Positions 51,581-61,676 of a stretch of 64,000 nucleotides of DNA are shown piece by piece. The first letter of the stretch is position 1. Each line of letters starts with the position of its first letter. The stretch spans positions 124,001 to 188,000 of the forward strand of contig NZ_JAHESF010000013.1 in the NCBI RefSeq assembly GCF_018598225.1, read 5' to 3'. This DNA is from Chryseosolibacter histidinae (GTDB taxonomy: Bacteria > Bacteroidota > Bacteroidia > Cytophagales > Cyclobacteriaceae). Both the position numbers and the translations under genes were made by a program. The notes under the pieces were generated by a model, which was not told the origin of the DNA, did no database searches, and saw nothing but the letters and a program-made list of their open reading frames with translations.

Positions 51581-52888
51581 TCAATATTCGTTCTTTCCAT
51601 CCAGGTCATCGATCAGCAAACTTTTGGTCTTGTTCAGGATGTCGTTGAAAAAGTTCTTTGACGATACCATCGGTTTTTTCACGCGCGCGGCCTTCACCAC
51701 TTCACGTGCCTCCTTGTAGCGATCCACACGCTCGTCCAGTGAACGGAAGCCTGAGAGCACCAATCCCACGGCCGTGGCATACATCGGGCTTTTTACGGCT
51801 TCGATCTTGCTTTTGCCCAGGTGTTCGTTCGGATAGCCTATGCGTGTATCCATGCCGGTCATGTATTCAACCAGTTGTTTAAGGCTGCTCAGCTGCGCGC
51901 CGCCACCGGTGATCACAATTCCGCCAGCCAATCTATTCTCATATCCCGAGCTGATGATCTCGGCGTGAGCCATTTCGATGATCTCTTCCATACGCGCCTG
52001 GATGATGTTCGAAAGGTTCTTCACAGAGATCTCTTTCGCCGCCCGGTTGCGGATGCCGGGGATTGAAACGATCTCGTTCGGGCTTGCTTCTTCTGCGATG
52101 GCTTTGCCGAAACGTGTCTTCAGCTGCTCAGCCTGCTGCGGCAGCACCATCAGCCCTTGTTTGATATCGTTGGTGACAATGTTGCCCCCGAACGGGATCA
52201 CGGCTGTGTGGCGGATGATGTTGTCGTAGAAGATAGCGATGTCGGTGGTGCCGCCGCCAATGTCGATGAGGCAGACACCCGCTTCCTTCTCTTCGTCGCT
52301 GAGCACGGCAAGGCTAGAGGCGAGTGGCTCGAGGATCAGGTCATCGATCTCCAGTCCTTTTCTGCGCACGCACTTGTTGATGTTATTGATAGCGTTGGTT
52401 TGGGCGGTGATGATGTGAAAGTCCGCTTCGAGGCGAACGCCCGACATCCCTACCGGTTCCTTGATGCCTTCCTCGTAGTCAACCATGTAATCCTGCGGCA
52501 TCACGTGAATGATCTGGCTGCCCGGAGGAACCACCATCCGGTACATATCCTGCGTAAGGCGCTCAACATCGTCGATGGTGATCTCGTCTTCACGCGAAGT
52601 ACGGGTGATGCCTCCATGCTGGATAAAGCTGCGGATGTGCTGGCCCGCAATACCTACGTTGACAACACCTATATCAATGCCAGACTGATCTCCGGCTTCC
52701 TTGATCGCTTTTTCGATGGCATGTACAGTTTTATCGATGTTGAACACAATACCCTTTACTACACCTTCGGACTCAGCCTTCCCCATCCCGAGCACCTCCA
52801 GCTTGCCGAACTCATTCTTACGGCCTACGATCGCACAAATTTTCGTTGTGCCTATATCGAGACCGACTACGATTTTTTCCTGTTCCAT
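51581..52888 (-). CDS. ftsA: cell division protein FtsA
   Basis: 435 residues. Actin-fold ATPase: phosphate-1 motif VGLDIGTTKICAIVG, the SHS2 (1C) region after residue 80 (IDIGVVNVGIAGQHIRSFIQ), phosphate-2 CLIDIGGGTTDIAIF, and adenosine motif GIVITGGGAQLSSL. The C-terminus ends in a helix (NDILNKTKSLLIDDLDG), where the amphipathic membrane-targeting segment is expected. FtsA tethers FtsZ filaments to the membrane. It lies 23 bp upstream of ftsZ and 147 bp after ftsQ. Confidence 0.96.
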   Translation of the reverse strand: MEQEKIVVGLDIGTTKICAIVGRKNEFGKLEVLGMGKAESEGVVKGIVFNIDKTVHAIEKAIKEAGDQSGIDIGVVNVGIAGQHIRSFIQHGGITRTSREDEITIDDVERLTQDMYRMVVPPGSQIIHVMPQDYMVDYEEGIKEPVGMSGVRLEADFHIITAQTNAINNINKCVRRKGLEIDDLILEPLASSLAVLSDEEKEAGVCLIDIGGGTTDIAIFYDNIIRHTAVIPFGGNIVTNDIKQGLMVLPQQAEQLKTRFGKAIAEEASPNEIVSIPGIRNRAAKEISVKNLSNIIQARMEEIIEMAHAEIISSGYENRLAGGIVITGGGAQLSSLKQLVEYMTGMDTRIGYPNEHLGKSKIEAVKSPMYATAVGLVLSGFRSLDERVDRYKEAREVVKAARVKKPMVSSKNFFNDILNKTKSLLIDDLDGKNEY

Positions 52889-52995
52889 GGTTGTAAATCT
52901 TTTTATATGTGGTTGTTGTTGTCGCTCTTTGGTTTAATTCAATTCTTTCTTCTCTTATCTACTTTCTACTTTACCTTCTCCGAGTCCACCGACCA

Positions 52996-53031
52996 CAGTC
53001 CACAGCTGCCGTGGACGTCGACTGTGGACTG
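52996..53031. repeat. inverted repeat between ftsQ and ftsA
   Basis: CAGTCCACAG (52996-53005) pairs with CTGTGGACTG (53022-53031). Read on the minus strand it lies just after the ftsQ stop and before ftsA. It may attenuate or process the transcript, or be a dispersed repeat of a GTCCACAG type. Confidence 0.6.
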
Positions 53032-53035
53032 TCGA

Positions 53036-53800
53036 CTATTCTGCTACGATCTGCCCTTCGTATTCAAGGTTTACCCTGCTGTATTTATTCCATCCCACCC
53101 GCGGAAGCACTTCCTTATAAAAGATCCGAAGCTTCCTGAACTTCACTTCCAGGTTATCGGGTCTTCCGAATTCTATCTTCTCATCTCCTACCTGGGGAAA
53201 GAGCACGATCCTTGCCTTGTTATCAATGTCAAGCTCGGTGATCTGGGCTTTCCAGAAATCATCGTCATTGATCGTAGCCAGCATCTCCATGATCTGCTTG
53301 CCTTCTTCCGTCTCATGCATGTTCTGTTGCCGCAACAACTGTCTCACAAACGGTCCGCTGAGCAGGATCACCCGTGAAGTGAACTTCTCTGACACGGGCA
53401 TAATGGTTCCGTCTTCCGCCACATAGCCATCAGGGCCATCGTTGCGCACGATCCTGGCGATGGGCCGGCGCAGTTTTACATTCACGGTAAGATTCCCCTT
53501 CAGGTCGCTGTACAATTCGGCATCCTGGATGTACGGATCTACCTTGATCTTCTTTTCAATGGCCTTGAAGTTGAGCTTCTCGATGCTTGCACCGCGTATG
53601 TTTTCCTGGTTCACCTGCATCAGGTTTATAACATCCTGCTCCTCCACATAGTGGTTCTCATGGATGTTATCGATCCTGATCTGAATATCGCGCACAGCAA
53701 CCTCACCCTTCATCCTTTCTGTGAAAGCTATCAATCCAAACACCGCTACCAACACCGCACCAATCTTCAGCTCGCGCTTGATGTTGAGCTTATACTTCAT
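53036..53800 (-). CDS. ftsQ: cell division protein FtsQ-like
   Basis: 254 residues. One N-terminal transmembrane helix (IGAVLVAVFGLIAFTERM), then a POTRA-like domain (VRDIQIRIDNIHENHYVEEQ; INLMQVNQENIRGASIEKL) and the beta domain (AELYSDLKGNLTVNVKLRRP; RIVRNDGPDGYVAEDGTIMP; VILLSGPFVRQLL), ending EYEGQIVAE. Periplasmic scaffold of the divisome linking FtsL/FtsB to FtsW/FtsI. Overlaps the upstream murC by 11 bp, implying coupled translation. Confidence 0.88.
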   Translation of the reverse strand: MKYKLNIKRELKIGAVLVAVFGLIAFTERMKGEVAVRDIQIRIDNIHENHYVEEQDVINLMQVNQENIRGASIEKLNFKAIEKKIKVDPYIQDAELYSDLKGNLTVNVKLRRPIARIVRNDGPDGYVAEDGTIMPVSEKFTSRVILLSGPFVRQLLRQQNMHETEEGKQIMEMLATINDDDFWKAQITELDIDNKARIVLFPQVGDEKIEFGRPDNLEVKFRKLRIFYKEVLPRVGWNKYSRVNLEYEGQIVAE

Positions 53801-55184
53801 ATTTTTTGTTCAGCATATTGCGAATCGGTTCAATAAAGGTATCTATATCGCCTGCCCCTACCGTGGCGAGCACATCGATGTCCATATTCTCAAGTTTTTG
53901 CATGAGGTCGCCTTTGTTGCAGCGGATCTTCACGGCACTGGTCACGTCTTTGAAGATCATGTTCGCATCCACGCCGGGGATCGGCAGCTCACGTGCAGGA
54001 TAGATGTCCATCAGCAGGAGCTCGTCCGCCAGGCTAAGGCTTTGTGAGAACCCTTCTGCAAAGTCGCGCGTACGCGTAAACAGGTGCGGCTGAAAGATCA
54101 CCGTCAGCTTTCTGTTAGGGTACATAGACTTCATCGACCTGAGAAAAGCTTCGATCTCTGCCGGGTGATGGGCGTAATCGTCAACGTAGATCACCTTTTT
54201 GCCTTTCACCACAAACTCGAACCTGCGCTTCACACCGGTGAACGACTCCAGCGCCTTTTTAATGGTCTGAAGGTCGACGCCACAATGGCTGGCAGCAACA
54301 GAGGCTGCGATAGCATTTTCAATGTTATGAAAACCGGGGACACCGAGCCTGATTCGTTCGACCTTTCCCAATCCATGGATGTCGAATTCAAAAAATCCGC
54401 TACTCGCGGTAATGTTGCCGGCAAAAAACTGTCCCCGGCTCATGCTGTAGATATTTTTAGTAACGTGGTTAACGTCTGCCGCGAGCTTTTCAGCTACTGA
54501 CTCGTGGATAACGAGATAACCGCCTTTATTGATCTGTTTGATATAGTCTTTGAACGACGTGATAACACTCTCGTGATCTCCATAGATATCGAGGTGATCG
54601 GCATCGGCTGAGGTAACGATCGCGATCTGCGGGAACAAACGCAGGAAAGAACGATCGAACTCATCGGCTTCCGCCACAGCGATGGTATCTTTTGTAACCT
54701 CACCCTGCATCACCAGGTTGGAGTTGTAGTTGGTGGTGATACCCCCCAGGAATGCCACCATATTTTTGCCCGCTGTTTTCAAAATGTGTGCCACCATAGA
54801 CGAGGTTGTGGTTTTGCCGTGGGTGCCGGCAACACCGATGGTGACATAATCCTTCGAGATGAGGCCCAGCACTTCCGAGCGCTTCATGATGGTATAACCA
54901 TTCTCTTTCAGGTAAGCATGTTCCTTGTGATCTTTCGGGATAGCCGGTGTGAAGATCACCAGCGTTCTGTCTTTACCGTCGATCACTTCTTTGGGCATGG
55001 ACTGCACGTTGTCGTCAAAGTGTATGACCATACCTTCCTGCTGCAGCGAAGACGTGAGCGCAGTAGCGGTTTTATCGTAACCCGAAACCCTCAGTCCCTT
55101 CTTCATGAACCAGCGTGCCAGCGCACTCATACCGATACCGCCGATGCCGAGGAAATAAATGTTATCGTACTGTTCTAACTTCAC
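53790..55184 (-). CDS. murC: UDP-N-acetylmuramate--L-alanine ligase
   Basis: 464 residues. Adds L-Ala to UDP-MurNAc. N-terminal Rossmann motif FLGIGGIGMSALARWFMKKG, ATP loop GVAGTHGKTTTSSMVAHIL, central VAEADEFDRSFLRLFPQIAI and SADADHLDIYGD, and the C-terminal domain with YVDDYAHHPAEIEAFLRSMK and IFQPHLFTRTRDFAEGFSQS. GTHGKTT and YAHHP distinguish MurC from MurD/E/F. The gap to murG is 3 bp; the end overlaps ftsQ. Confidence 0.97.
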   Translation of the reverse strand: MKLEQYDNIYFLGIGGIGMSALARWFMKKGLRVSGYDKTATALTSSLQQEGMVIHFDDNVQSMPKEVIDGKDRTLVIFTPAIPKDHKEHAYLKENGYTIMKRSEVLGLISKDYVTIGVAGTHGKTTTSSMVAHILKTAGKNMVAFLGGITTNYNSNLVMQGEVTKDTIAVAEADEFDRSFLRLFPQIAIVTSADADHLDIYGDHESVITSFKDYIKQINKGGYLVIHESVAEKLAADVNHVTKNIYSMSRGQFFAGNITASSGFFEFDIHGLGKVERIRLGVPGFHNIENAIAASVAASHCGVDLQTIKKALESFTGVKRRFEFVVKGKKVIYVDDYAHHPAEIEAFLRSMKSMYPNRKLTVIFQPHLFTRTRDFAEGFSQSLSLADELLLMDIYPARELPIPGVDANMIFKDVTSAVKIRCNKGDLMQKLENMDIDVLATVGAGDIDTFIEPIRNMLNKKYEV

Positions 55185-55187
55185 TGC

Positions 55188-56309
55188 TTATACCTTCGCA
55201 GGTTTTATAATTTTTTCAATTTCATTAACAATGTCTTCCGTAGCATTGGGGCGCGCCAGCTTTTTGATGTTCACACCCAGCTTCAGGGCCAGCTGCTCAT
55301 CGAACAACAGCTTCAGCGCTTCATCTACCAGGTTCTCTCTCGCATCCTTATCAGCCACCAGCAGGGCGGCATCTTTTTCCACCAACGCCATGGCATTTTT
55401 AGTCTGATGGTCTTCTGCCACATTCGGCGACGGCACCAGGATGGTGGGCTTGCCGGCGATACAAAGCTCTGACACTGCGAGGGCACCGGAACGCGAGATC
55501 ACAACATCGGCAGCGGCGTAGGCAAGGTCCATCTCTTTTACAAAGTCATGCACCCTGAGCCTTCTCATATCGTACTTCGTCAGCTGTGCCCTGTAGGCTT
55601 CGTAGTATCCTTTGCCGGTCTGCCAGATCACCTGCACCTGAGCGTCAATAAGTTTCTCGATACCGGCCAGCAGGCTCTCGTTGATGGTTCGGGCACCGAG
55701 GCTTCCGCCGATCACCAGCAGGGTCTTGCGGTTGCTCTCGAAACCGAAATGTGTTCTTCCCTTCTCTCTTTTCTGCGCTACCGCGATAATGTCTTTTCTC
55801 ACCGGGTTGCCTGTGAGTACGAGCTTATCTTTCGGGAAATATTTTTCCATGCCTTCATAGGCAACGCACACCTTACTGGCCTTCTCCGCCACCTGCTTGT
55901 TGGCAAGGCCTGCGAAAGAGTTCTGCTCCTGGATCAGGGCAGGTATACCGAAACGCGTCGCAGCCATCATGATGGGGCCACTCGCATATCCGCCAGTGCC
56001 CACCACCACGTGAGGCTGGTATCGTTTAATGATCATTGCTGCGCGCACGTAGCTCACCACCAGCTTCACTGGGAACAACAGGTTAGAAAAGGTCAGCTTT
56101 CGCTGAAGCCCGCTGATCCACAATCCCATGATCTTGTAACCGGCCTCCGGAACCCGTGTCATCTCCATTCTTCCCTTGGCTCCCACAAAAAGGATCTGGG
56201 CATCCGGATACCGTTCGCGGAATGCGTTGGCAATGGCGATGGCCGGAAAAATGTGGCCTCCGGTTCCGCCTCCGCTGATGATCAGGCGATATGGTTGTTC
56301 TTTACTCAC
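55188..56309 (-). CDS. murG: UDP-N-acetylglucosamine--N-acetylmuramyl-(pentapeptide) pyrophosphoryl-undecaprenol GlcNAc transferase
   Basis: 373 residues, GT-B fold. N-terminal glycine loop IISGGGTGGHIFPAIAIANA, then VVGTGGYASGPIMMAATRFG and PALIQEQNSFAGLANKQVAE. The donor-binding C-terminal half has LLVIGGSLGARTINESLL, VISRSGALAVSELCIAGKPT and ILVPSPNVAEDHQTKNAMAL. It makes lipid II from lipid I at the inner face of the membrane. The first codons overlap the ftsW stop by 4 bp (ATGA). Confidence 0.97.
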   Translation of the reverse strand: MSKEQPYRLIISGGGTGGHIFPAIAIANAFRERYPDAQILFVGAKGRMEMTRVPEAGYKIMGLWISGLQRKLTFSNLLFPVKLVVSYVRAAMIIKRYQPHVVVGTGGYASGPIMMAATRFGIPALIQEQNSFAGLANKQVAEKASKVCVAYEGMEKYFPKDKLVLTGNPVRKDIIAVAQKREKGRTHFGFESNRKTLLVIGGSLGARTINESLLAGIEKLIDAQVQVIWQTGKGYYEAYRAQLTKYDMRRLRVHDFVKEMDLAYAAADVVISRSGALAVSELCIAGKPTILVPSPNVAEDHQTKNAMALVEKDAALLVADKDARENLVDEALKLLFDEQLALKLGVNIKKLARPNATEDIVNEIEKIIKPAKV

Positions 56310-57520
56310 GCTGCCTGCGCTGTTGATACGTTCTTATTTTCTTTTGTATTCTCCTTCGTGTTCTCTTTCGCTTCGCCATTCACCGGTTGCTTCTGCCAGG
56401 GCTGATCCTGCTCGCCCCTGCTTACACTCAGCACAATGCCCAACGCAAGCCCCGTGAACACCATCGACGTTCCTCCCATGGAGATCAGGGGCAGTGGCTG
56501 ACCGGTGATCGGTCCCAGGCCTACAACAACACCCATGTTCACCATCGCCTGGCAGACCAGATCGAAACACAAACCTGCCGAAAGCAGTCCTCCGAAAGCG
56601 CGCTCACTGTTATAGGCCGCCTTCATGCCGCGATGCAACAGCAGGAGATACAATGCCACTACTACGATGCCTCCTATCATTCCATATTCCTCAATGAGGA
56701 TGGCGAAGATAAAATCCGCAAAAGGGTTCGGCAGGATGTTCCGTTGATCGCTGTTGCCAGGGCCTTTTCCTGTCACCCCACCCGTGGCGATGGCGATGTA
56801 GCCGTGCTTGGCCTGGAACTGAGGTTCCTTTTCTCCCTGCACGAATGCAGCAAAATCCTTGATACGCGAAACCATCGTTCCGCCGCGTACACCGAATTTG
56901 AATGCCAACGCTCCGAACAACACGCCAACAAAAAGCAGCATGGCTAGATACTTGGTCGGCACCCGTCCGATGAACATGATCAGCATACAGGTGATCAGCA
57001 ACAGGATGGCCGTCGACATATTCGTAAGGGCGATCAATCCGCAGATCACGCCACACCAGAACAGAATGGGGATCAGCGATTCTTTGATGTCATCGATATT
57101 CTGCTGGCGTTTGGATAACATGCTTGCCAGGTTCACGATCAATGCCAAGCTGGCAAAATCGGAAGGCTGGAATGATCCTACCAATGGCACTTCGATCCAG
57201 CGCGCCGCATTATTAACGGTGGTACCATTCACGAAGGTGTAGATCAGCAACGGGATGCTTACCCACAACGCGAGCCTTGAAAGCCTGGAGTAGTAACGAT
57301 AATCCACTTTATGCGCGAACCACATCGCCGTAAGGCCAATGACCACGTGCAGCGTATGTTTGAAAAGGAAGAACTCGGGACTCACTGTCTTCTTGAAAGC
57401 CAGTGTACCGATGGAGCTGTACACCACGAGTATGCTGATCATCGACAGCGCAAACACCACCGCCCAGATGACCCTGTCACCCTGGAGATTGTTGTCGGCC
57501 CATTCCTTCACTTTTTTCAT
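56306..57520 (-). CDS. ftsW: SEDS peptidoglycan polymerase FtsW
   Basis: 404 residues with about ten transmembrane helices. Family motifs: TAMWFAHKVDYRYYSRLSRL, NNAARWIEVPLVGSFQPSDF (the catalytic-region loop follows later), AKHGYIAIATGGVTGKGPGN, and the signature GLGPITGQPLPLISMGGTSM. The C-terminal tail is unusual: a Lys/Glu/Asn-rich low-complexity stretch (GEAKENTKENTKENKN). It polymerises septal glycan together with FtsI. Overlaps murG by 4 bp and is 61 bp after the murD stop. Confidence 0.95.
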   Translation of the reverse strand: MKKVKEWADNNLQGDRVIWAVVFALSMISILVVYSSIGTLAFKKTVSPEFFLFKHTLHVVIGLTAMWFAHKVDYRYYSRLSRLALWVSIPLLIYTFVNGTTVNNAARWIEVPLVGSFQPSDFASLALIVNLASMLSKRQQNIDDIKESLIPILFWCGVICGLIALTNMSTAILLLITCMLIMFIGRVPTKYLAMLLFVGVLFGALAFKFGVRGGTMVSRIKDFAAFVQGEKEPQFQAKHGYIAIATGGVTGKGPGNSDQRNILPNPFADFIFAILIEEYGMIGGIVVVALYLLLLHRGMKAAYNSERAFGGLLSAGLCFDLVCQAMVNMGVVVGLGPITGQPLPLISMGGTSMVFTGLALGIVLSVSRGEQDQPWQKQPVNGEAKENTKENTKENKNVSTAQAA

Positions 57521-57581
57521 AGCTGTGAATATTACACTACTTCTAACCCCTAAATTCTATATTCTAAATTCTTTCCTTCAC

Positions 57582-58943
57582 TCATTTTCCTTCGATCTCC
57601 TTCTTCAGCTCCGCTACTGCTTTTCTGAACTGATCGCCCCTGTCTTCATAATTCCTGAACAGGTCGAAACTTGCGCAGGCCGGAGATAGCAGCACCACAT
57701 CTCCTTCCCTGCCAGCCTTCAGCGCCATACGCACCAGCTCCGGAACACTCTGCGTTTCCTGGATCTCGGGCACTACACCACCGAATGCTTTTTTCAGTTT
57801 TTCATTATCCTTGCCGAGGCAGATCAGCACTTTCACTTTCTTCTTTACATCCTCTTTGATGAGGTTGTAATCATTGCCTTTGTCAATACCTCCCGCAATC
57901 CACACCAGTGGCTTGTCATAGCTACCCAGCGCGTAGACAACGGAGTCCACATTGGTAGCTTTGGAGTCATTGACGAACTCAATGCCTTTGATCGTTCCCA
58001 CCGGCTCGAGGCGGTGAGGAGCGTTCTTGAACGTTTTCAGTCCTTCCTTGATCGCCTCCACTTCCACACCTGCCAGTACCGCTGCCGATACCGAAGCCAT
58101 GGTATTGATCAGGTTGTGTGGCCCTTTCAGCGTGGTTTCACTTTGGGCGATGCTGAAACGTTTGCCAGCAATATCAAAGGTCATCTTCTCTCCATCGAAC
58201 CGTACAGGAACACCGGATGCCGGGTTTAGTGAAACAGCAACCTCTTGCGGAACCACGGCCCGTGTTTTCAGGTCGGTGGCGATCACTGCATCATCTGCAT
58301 AATAGATGAAGTGTTGCTGTGGCTCCATGTTCTCGATGAGCTGGAATTTGGAGTTCACATAGTTCTGCATGTTATACTCGTAGCGATCCAAATGATCAGG
58401 CGTAATGTTGAGCAATATCCCGATGTCTGGTTTGAACGTCTCTGTTCCGTCAAGCTGAAAGCTGCTCATCTCCAGCACATACCAGTCGAACTTCTGCTGC
58501 GCTACCTGGCGCGCCATGCTGAAGCCCACATTGCCCGCCAACGCCACGCTCATGCCTGCACTTTTCATCAGGTGATACGTGAGCAATGTGGTAGTGGTCT
58601 TTCCGTTGGTGCCAGTGATCGCCGCAATTTTGCTGTCGCCGATATACCGGTACGCAAACTCGATCTCATCGATGATCGAGATATGCGCGTACTTCACTTT
58701 TTTAATGATCTCCGCTTTCTCAGGAATTCCCGGGCTTTTAATGATCAGCGACGCATTGAGGATCTGATCTTCTGTATGAAGCCCTTCTTCGAACGCAATG
58801 CCATGCTGCTTCAGCTCAGCCTTGTATTTTTCCTTGATCTGCCCCTGATCTGAAACAAAAACGTCATAACCTTTCGCTTTCGCGAGCAAGGCTGCGCCCG
58901 TTCCGCTTTCTCCCGCACCTAAAATTACTATCCGCTCTTTCAT
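57582..58943 (-). CDS. murD: UDP-N-acetylmuramoyl-L-alanine--D-glutamate ligase
   Basis: 453 residues from the ATG at 58943 ([20 protein letters not shown]). The frame stays open 54 bp upstream, but that lies inside mraY; the ATG at 58943 forms an ATGA overlap with the mraY stop. ATP loop [40 protein letters not shown], the linker [20 protein letters not shown] (catalytic region) and ending [20 protein letters not shown], a MurD hallmark. Adds D-Glu to UDP-MurNAc-Ala in the cytoplasm. Confidence 0.97.
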   Translation of the reverse strand: MKERIVILGAGESGTGAALLAKAKGYDVFVSDQGQIKEKYKAELKQHGIAFEEGLHTEDQILNASLIIKSPGIPEKAEIIKKVKYAHISIIDEIEFAYRYIGDSKIAAITGTNGKTTTTLLTYHLMKSAGMSVALAGNVGFSMARQVAQQKFDWYVLEMSSFQLDGTETFKPDIGILLNITPDHLDRYEYNMQNYVNSKFQLIENMEPQQHFIYYADDAVIATDLKTRAVVPQEVAVSLNPASGVPVRFDGEKMTFDIAGKRFSIAQSETTLKGPHNLINTMASVSAAVLAGVEVEAIKEGLKTFKNAPHRLEPVGTIKGIEFVNDSKATNVDSVVYALGSYDKPLVWIAGGIDKGNDYNLIKEDVKKKVKVLICLGKDNEKLKKAFGGVVPEIQETQSVPELVRMALKAGREGDVVLLSPACASFDLFRNYEDRGDQFRKAVAELKKEIEGK

Positions 58944-60169
58944 CTCAGTTTCAGGGTTGCAAGTGTTAAAATCGCCAGCAATATTCCGATGATCCAAAAC
59001 CGCGTTACGATCTTGGCTTCGGGTATGTTCAGCTTCTGATAATGGTGATGCAGCGGCGACATCAGGAATACCCTGCGGCCTTCACCGTATTTTTTCTTCG
59101 TGTATTTGAAGTACGCCACCTGGATCACTACCGACAGGTTCTCCACGATAAAGATCCCGCACAATACCGGGATCAAAAGCTCTTTCCTTACCGCCAGGGC
59201 AAGCACGGCGATCACACCACCCAACGTGAGGCTACCGGTATCGCCCATGAACACCTGCGCGGGAAAAGCGTTGTACCAGAGAAATCCCAGACACGCACCG
59301 ACAAACGCCGTACAGAAGATCACAAGCTCGGCCAGGTTCGGGATGTACATAATGTTCAGATAATTACTGAAGTCGATACGACCCGACAGATAGGCCAGGA
59401 TAGCGATCGTGATCCCGATGATGCCCGAAGTGCCCGCTGCCAGTCCATCGATACCGTCTGTGATATTCGCACCATTAGAGATGGCCGTGATCACCAGGAT
59501 CACCACCAGCGTATAGATCACCCAGGTGTACTCGTCCGGAACAAAGGGTACCAGGTCATTGTAATCAAGCTCATTGTTCTTCAGGAAAGGAACTGTGGTC
59601 TTGGTAGACTTGACGTCCTTAAATCCTACGTTACCTTCTTCGTTCCGCTGAAGCTCATTCATCTGCACCGTAGAGATCTCGGAAGGACTTACTTCACGCA
59701 CTACCACATCCTGACTGAAATACAGTGTCAGGCCAACGATCAGGCCCAACCCCACCTGCCCTACGATCTTAAAACGACCGGCGAGTCCTTTTTTATCTTT
59801 TTTGAAAACCTTAATGTAGTCATCCAGGAATCCGATCAAACCCAGCCATACCGTTGTGATCAGCAGCAGGATGATGTAAATGTTGTCGACCTTGGCAAAC
59901 AACAGGGTGGGCACCAGGATCGCGGCAATAATGATCAACCCGCCCATGGTCGGGGTTCCCTTCTTCGACAGCTGGCCTTCGAGGCCGAGGTCGCGGATAT
60001 CTTCACCGATCTGTTTCTTTCTCAAAAAATTGATCAGGGTCTTTCCATAGGTAATGGTGATCAGCAAAGAGAAAAATGCCGCCATTCCCGCACGGAAGGA
60101 GATGTATTGAAATACACCCGCTCCCGGTATGTCTAATTGATCAAGATATTCGAATAAATAATACAGCAT
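58940..60169 (-). CDS. mraY: phospho-N-acetylmuramoyl-pentapeptide-transferase
   Basis: 409 residues, about 50 longer than enterobacterial MraY. About ten transmembrane helices. Motifs: [39 protein letters not shown] (aspartate pair), [19 protein letters not shown], and [20 protein letters not shown], then [17 protein letters not shown] (HHH motif). The extra length is a polar periplasmic insertion ([20 protein letters not shown]) typical of Bacteroidota. It forms lipid I by transfer to undecaprenyl phosphate. Starts 33 bp after the murE stop. Confidence 0.97.
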   Translation of the reverse strand: MLYYLFEYLDQLDIPGAGVFQYISFRAGMAAFFSLLITITYGKTLINFLRKKQIGEDIRDLGLEGQLSKKGTPTMGGLIIIAAILVPTLLFAKVDNIYIILLLITTVWLGLIGFLDDYIKVFKKDKKGLAGRFKIVGQVGLGLIVGLTLYFSQDVVVREVSPSEISTVQMNELQRNEEGNVGFKDVKSTKTTVPFLKNNELDYNDLVPFVPDEYTWVIYTLVVILVITAISNGANITDGIDGLAAGTSGIIGITIAILAYLSGRIDFSNYLNIMYIPNLAELVIFCTAFVGACLGFLWYNAFPAQVFMGDTGSLTLGGVIAVLALAVRKELLIPVLCGIFIVENLSVVIQVAYFKYTKKKYGEGRRVFLMSPLHHHYQKLNIPEAKIVTRFWIIGILLAILTLATLKLR

Positions 60170-60202
60170 CTATTTCTTAATTGTCAATTATCAATCCCAT
60201 CA

Positions 60203-61666
60203 TTAATTACTAAACAGTTTTAACATCCGGTCAACAACCTCTCTGTCATCGAAGGGATGCTTCACGCCCTTGATCTCCTGGTAGGTCTCATGGCCTTTGC
60301 CGGCGATCAGCACAATATCTTTTCCCTTGGCCATCATACAGGCGGTCTTGATAGCTTCTTCACGGTCTGCGATCACCAGCGTTTTGCGCGCTTCAGTGGG
60401 CAGAATACCGGTCTGCATATCGCGGATGATGTCCATCGGGTCCTCATCCCTCGGGTTATCAGAGGTGAGCACAACCTTATCGCTCAGCCTGCACGCGATG
60501 GAAGCCATCAGCGGACGTTTTGTTTTATCACGGTTGCCGCCACATCCCACTACGGTGATCACCTGCTCCTGCCCCGTGCGGAACTGCGCGATGGTCTCGA
60601 GCACGTTCTTCAGCGCATCAGGCGTATGGGCGTAGTCAACAATGGCTGTGAACTTCGACCCCGGAGCAACCAGCTCGAACCTGCCCGGCGCGCCACGCAA
60701 AGACGACAGCTGCGTAAGCACTTCATCTGAATCTTCACCCAGCAACACCGCGGCGCCATACACGCCCAGCAGGTTGTAGGCATTGAAGTCGCCGATCATC
60801 TTGAACCAAACGCTCTTGCCGGCAACTTCCAGCTCCAATCCCTCGATGGAGTTGGTGATGATCTTTCCTTTATAGTCAACCATCTTCTTCAGCCCAAAAG
60901 AATATTTCTTCGCCTTCGTATTCTGGATCATGACCATACCACGTTTATCGTCGGCATTCACCAGGGCGAAAGCATCGCTGTTCAATTCATCGAAATATTT
61001 TTTCTTGGCCTTGATGTAGTTCTCAAAGGTCTTGTGATAATCGAGGTGATCGTGTGTGATGTTCGTAAACAACGCGCCCGCAAACTTCAGCCCCGCAATA
61101 CGCTCCTGGTCCACCGCATGTGAGCTCACCTCCATAAACGCGTAGGCGCATGCAACGTCAACCATCTTCCGCAGCAGCTCATTCAGCTGGATAGGATCCG
61201 GTGTTGTATGTGTTGAAGGAATCACCTGGTCGCCGATCCTGTTCTCAACCGTTGAGATCATGCCAGCCTTGTAACCCAACCGGCTGAAGAGCTGGTACAG
61301 CAGGGTTACCGTGGTGGTTTTACCATTGGTGCCTGTAACGCCCACCAGTTTCAGTTTTTCAGAAGGGTTGCCGAACCAGTTCGCCGCAATGATGCCCAAC
61401 GCCTGTGCGCTGTCTTTGACGGTAACATAGGTGATGCTCTCGTTCACCGTGTCCGGCAGCCTCTCGCACACAATCACCTGCGCGCCGAGGTCCGCAGCTT
61501 TGTCCATGAACTGATGTCCGTCAGATAATGTGCCTTTCACCGCTACGAATAAAAAGCCGGACTGCACTTTGCGTGAATCGAAGCAAATACCTTTCACCTC
61601 AACGTTCATGTTTCCGAACGATGAAGTAAGGGACACCTTGTACAATATATCTTTCAATTCACGCAT
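60203..61666 (-). CDS. murE: UDP-MurNAc-tripeptide synthetase, meso-DAP type
   Basis: 487 residues. ATP loop [40 protein letters not shown], the carbamylated-Lys region (SHAVDQERIAGLKFAGALFT), and TSDNPRDEDPMDIIRDMQTG. The DNPR motif is diagnostic for enzymes adding meso-diaminopimelate rather than lysine. N-terminal uridine-binding part: GICFDSRKVQSGFLFVAVKG. It starts 10 bp after ftsI. Complete. Confidence 0.97.
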   Translation of the reverse strand: MRELKDILYKVSLTSSFGNMNVEVKGICFDSRKVQSGFLFVAVKGTLSDGHQFMDKAADLGAQVIVCERLPDTVNESITYVTVKDSAQALGIIAANWFGNPSEKLKLVGVTGTNGKTTTVTLLYQLFSRLGYKAGMISTVENRIGDQVIPSTHTTPDPIQLNELLRKMVDVACAYAFMEVSSHAVDQERIAGLKFAGALFTNITHDHLDYHKTFENYIKAKKKYFDELNSDAFALVNADDKRGMVMIQNTKAKKYSFGLKKMVDYKGKIITNSIEGLELEVAGKSVWFKMIGDFNAYNLLGVYGAAVLLGEDSDEVLTQLSSLRGAPGRFELVAPGSKFTAIVDYAHTPDALKNVLETIAQFRTGQEQVITVVGCGGNRDKTKRPLMASIACRLSDKVVLTSDNPRDEDPMDIIRDMQTGILPTEARKTLVIADREEAIKTACMMAKGKDIVLIAGKGHETYQEIKGVKHPFDDREVVDRMLKLFSN

Positions 61667-61676
61667 GTGCTCTCAT

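Noticed and set aside
52157-53377. 406-residue plus-strand ORF
   Set aside because: Antisense to ftsA and ftsQ; an effect of codon bias.
59042-60136. 364-residue plus-strand ORF rich in Gln, His and Asp
   Set aside because: Antisense to mraY; composition typical of the reverse strand of a membrane protein.
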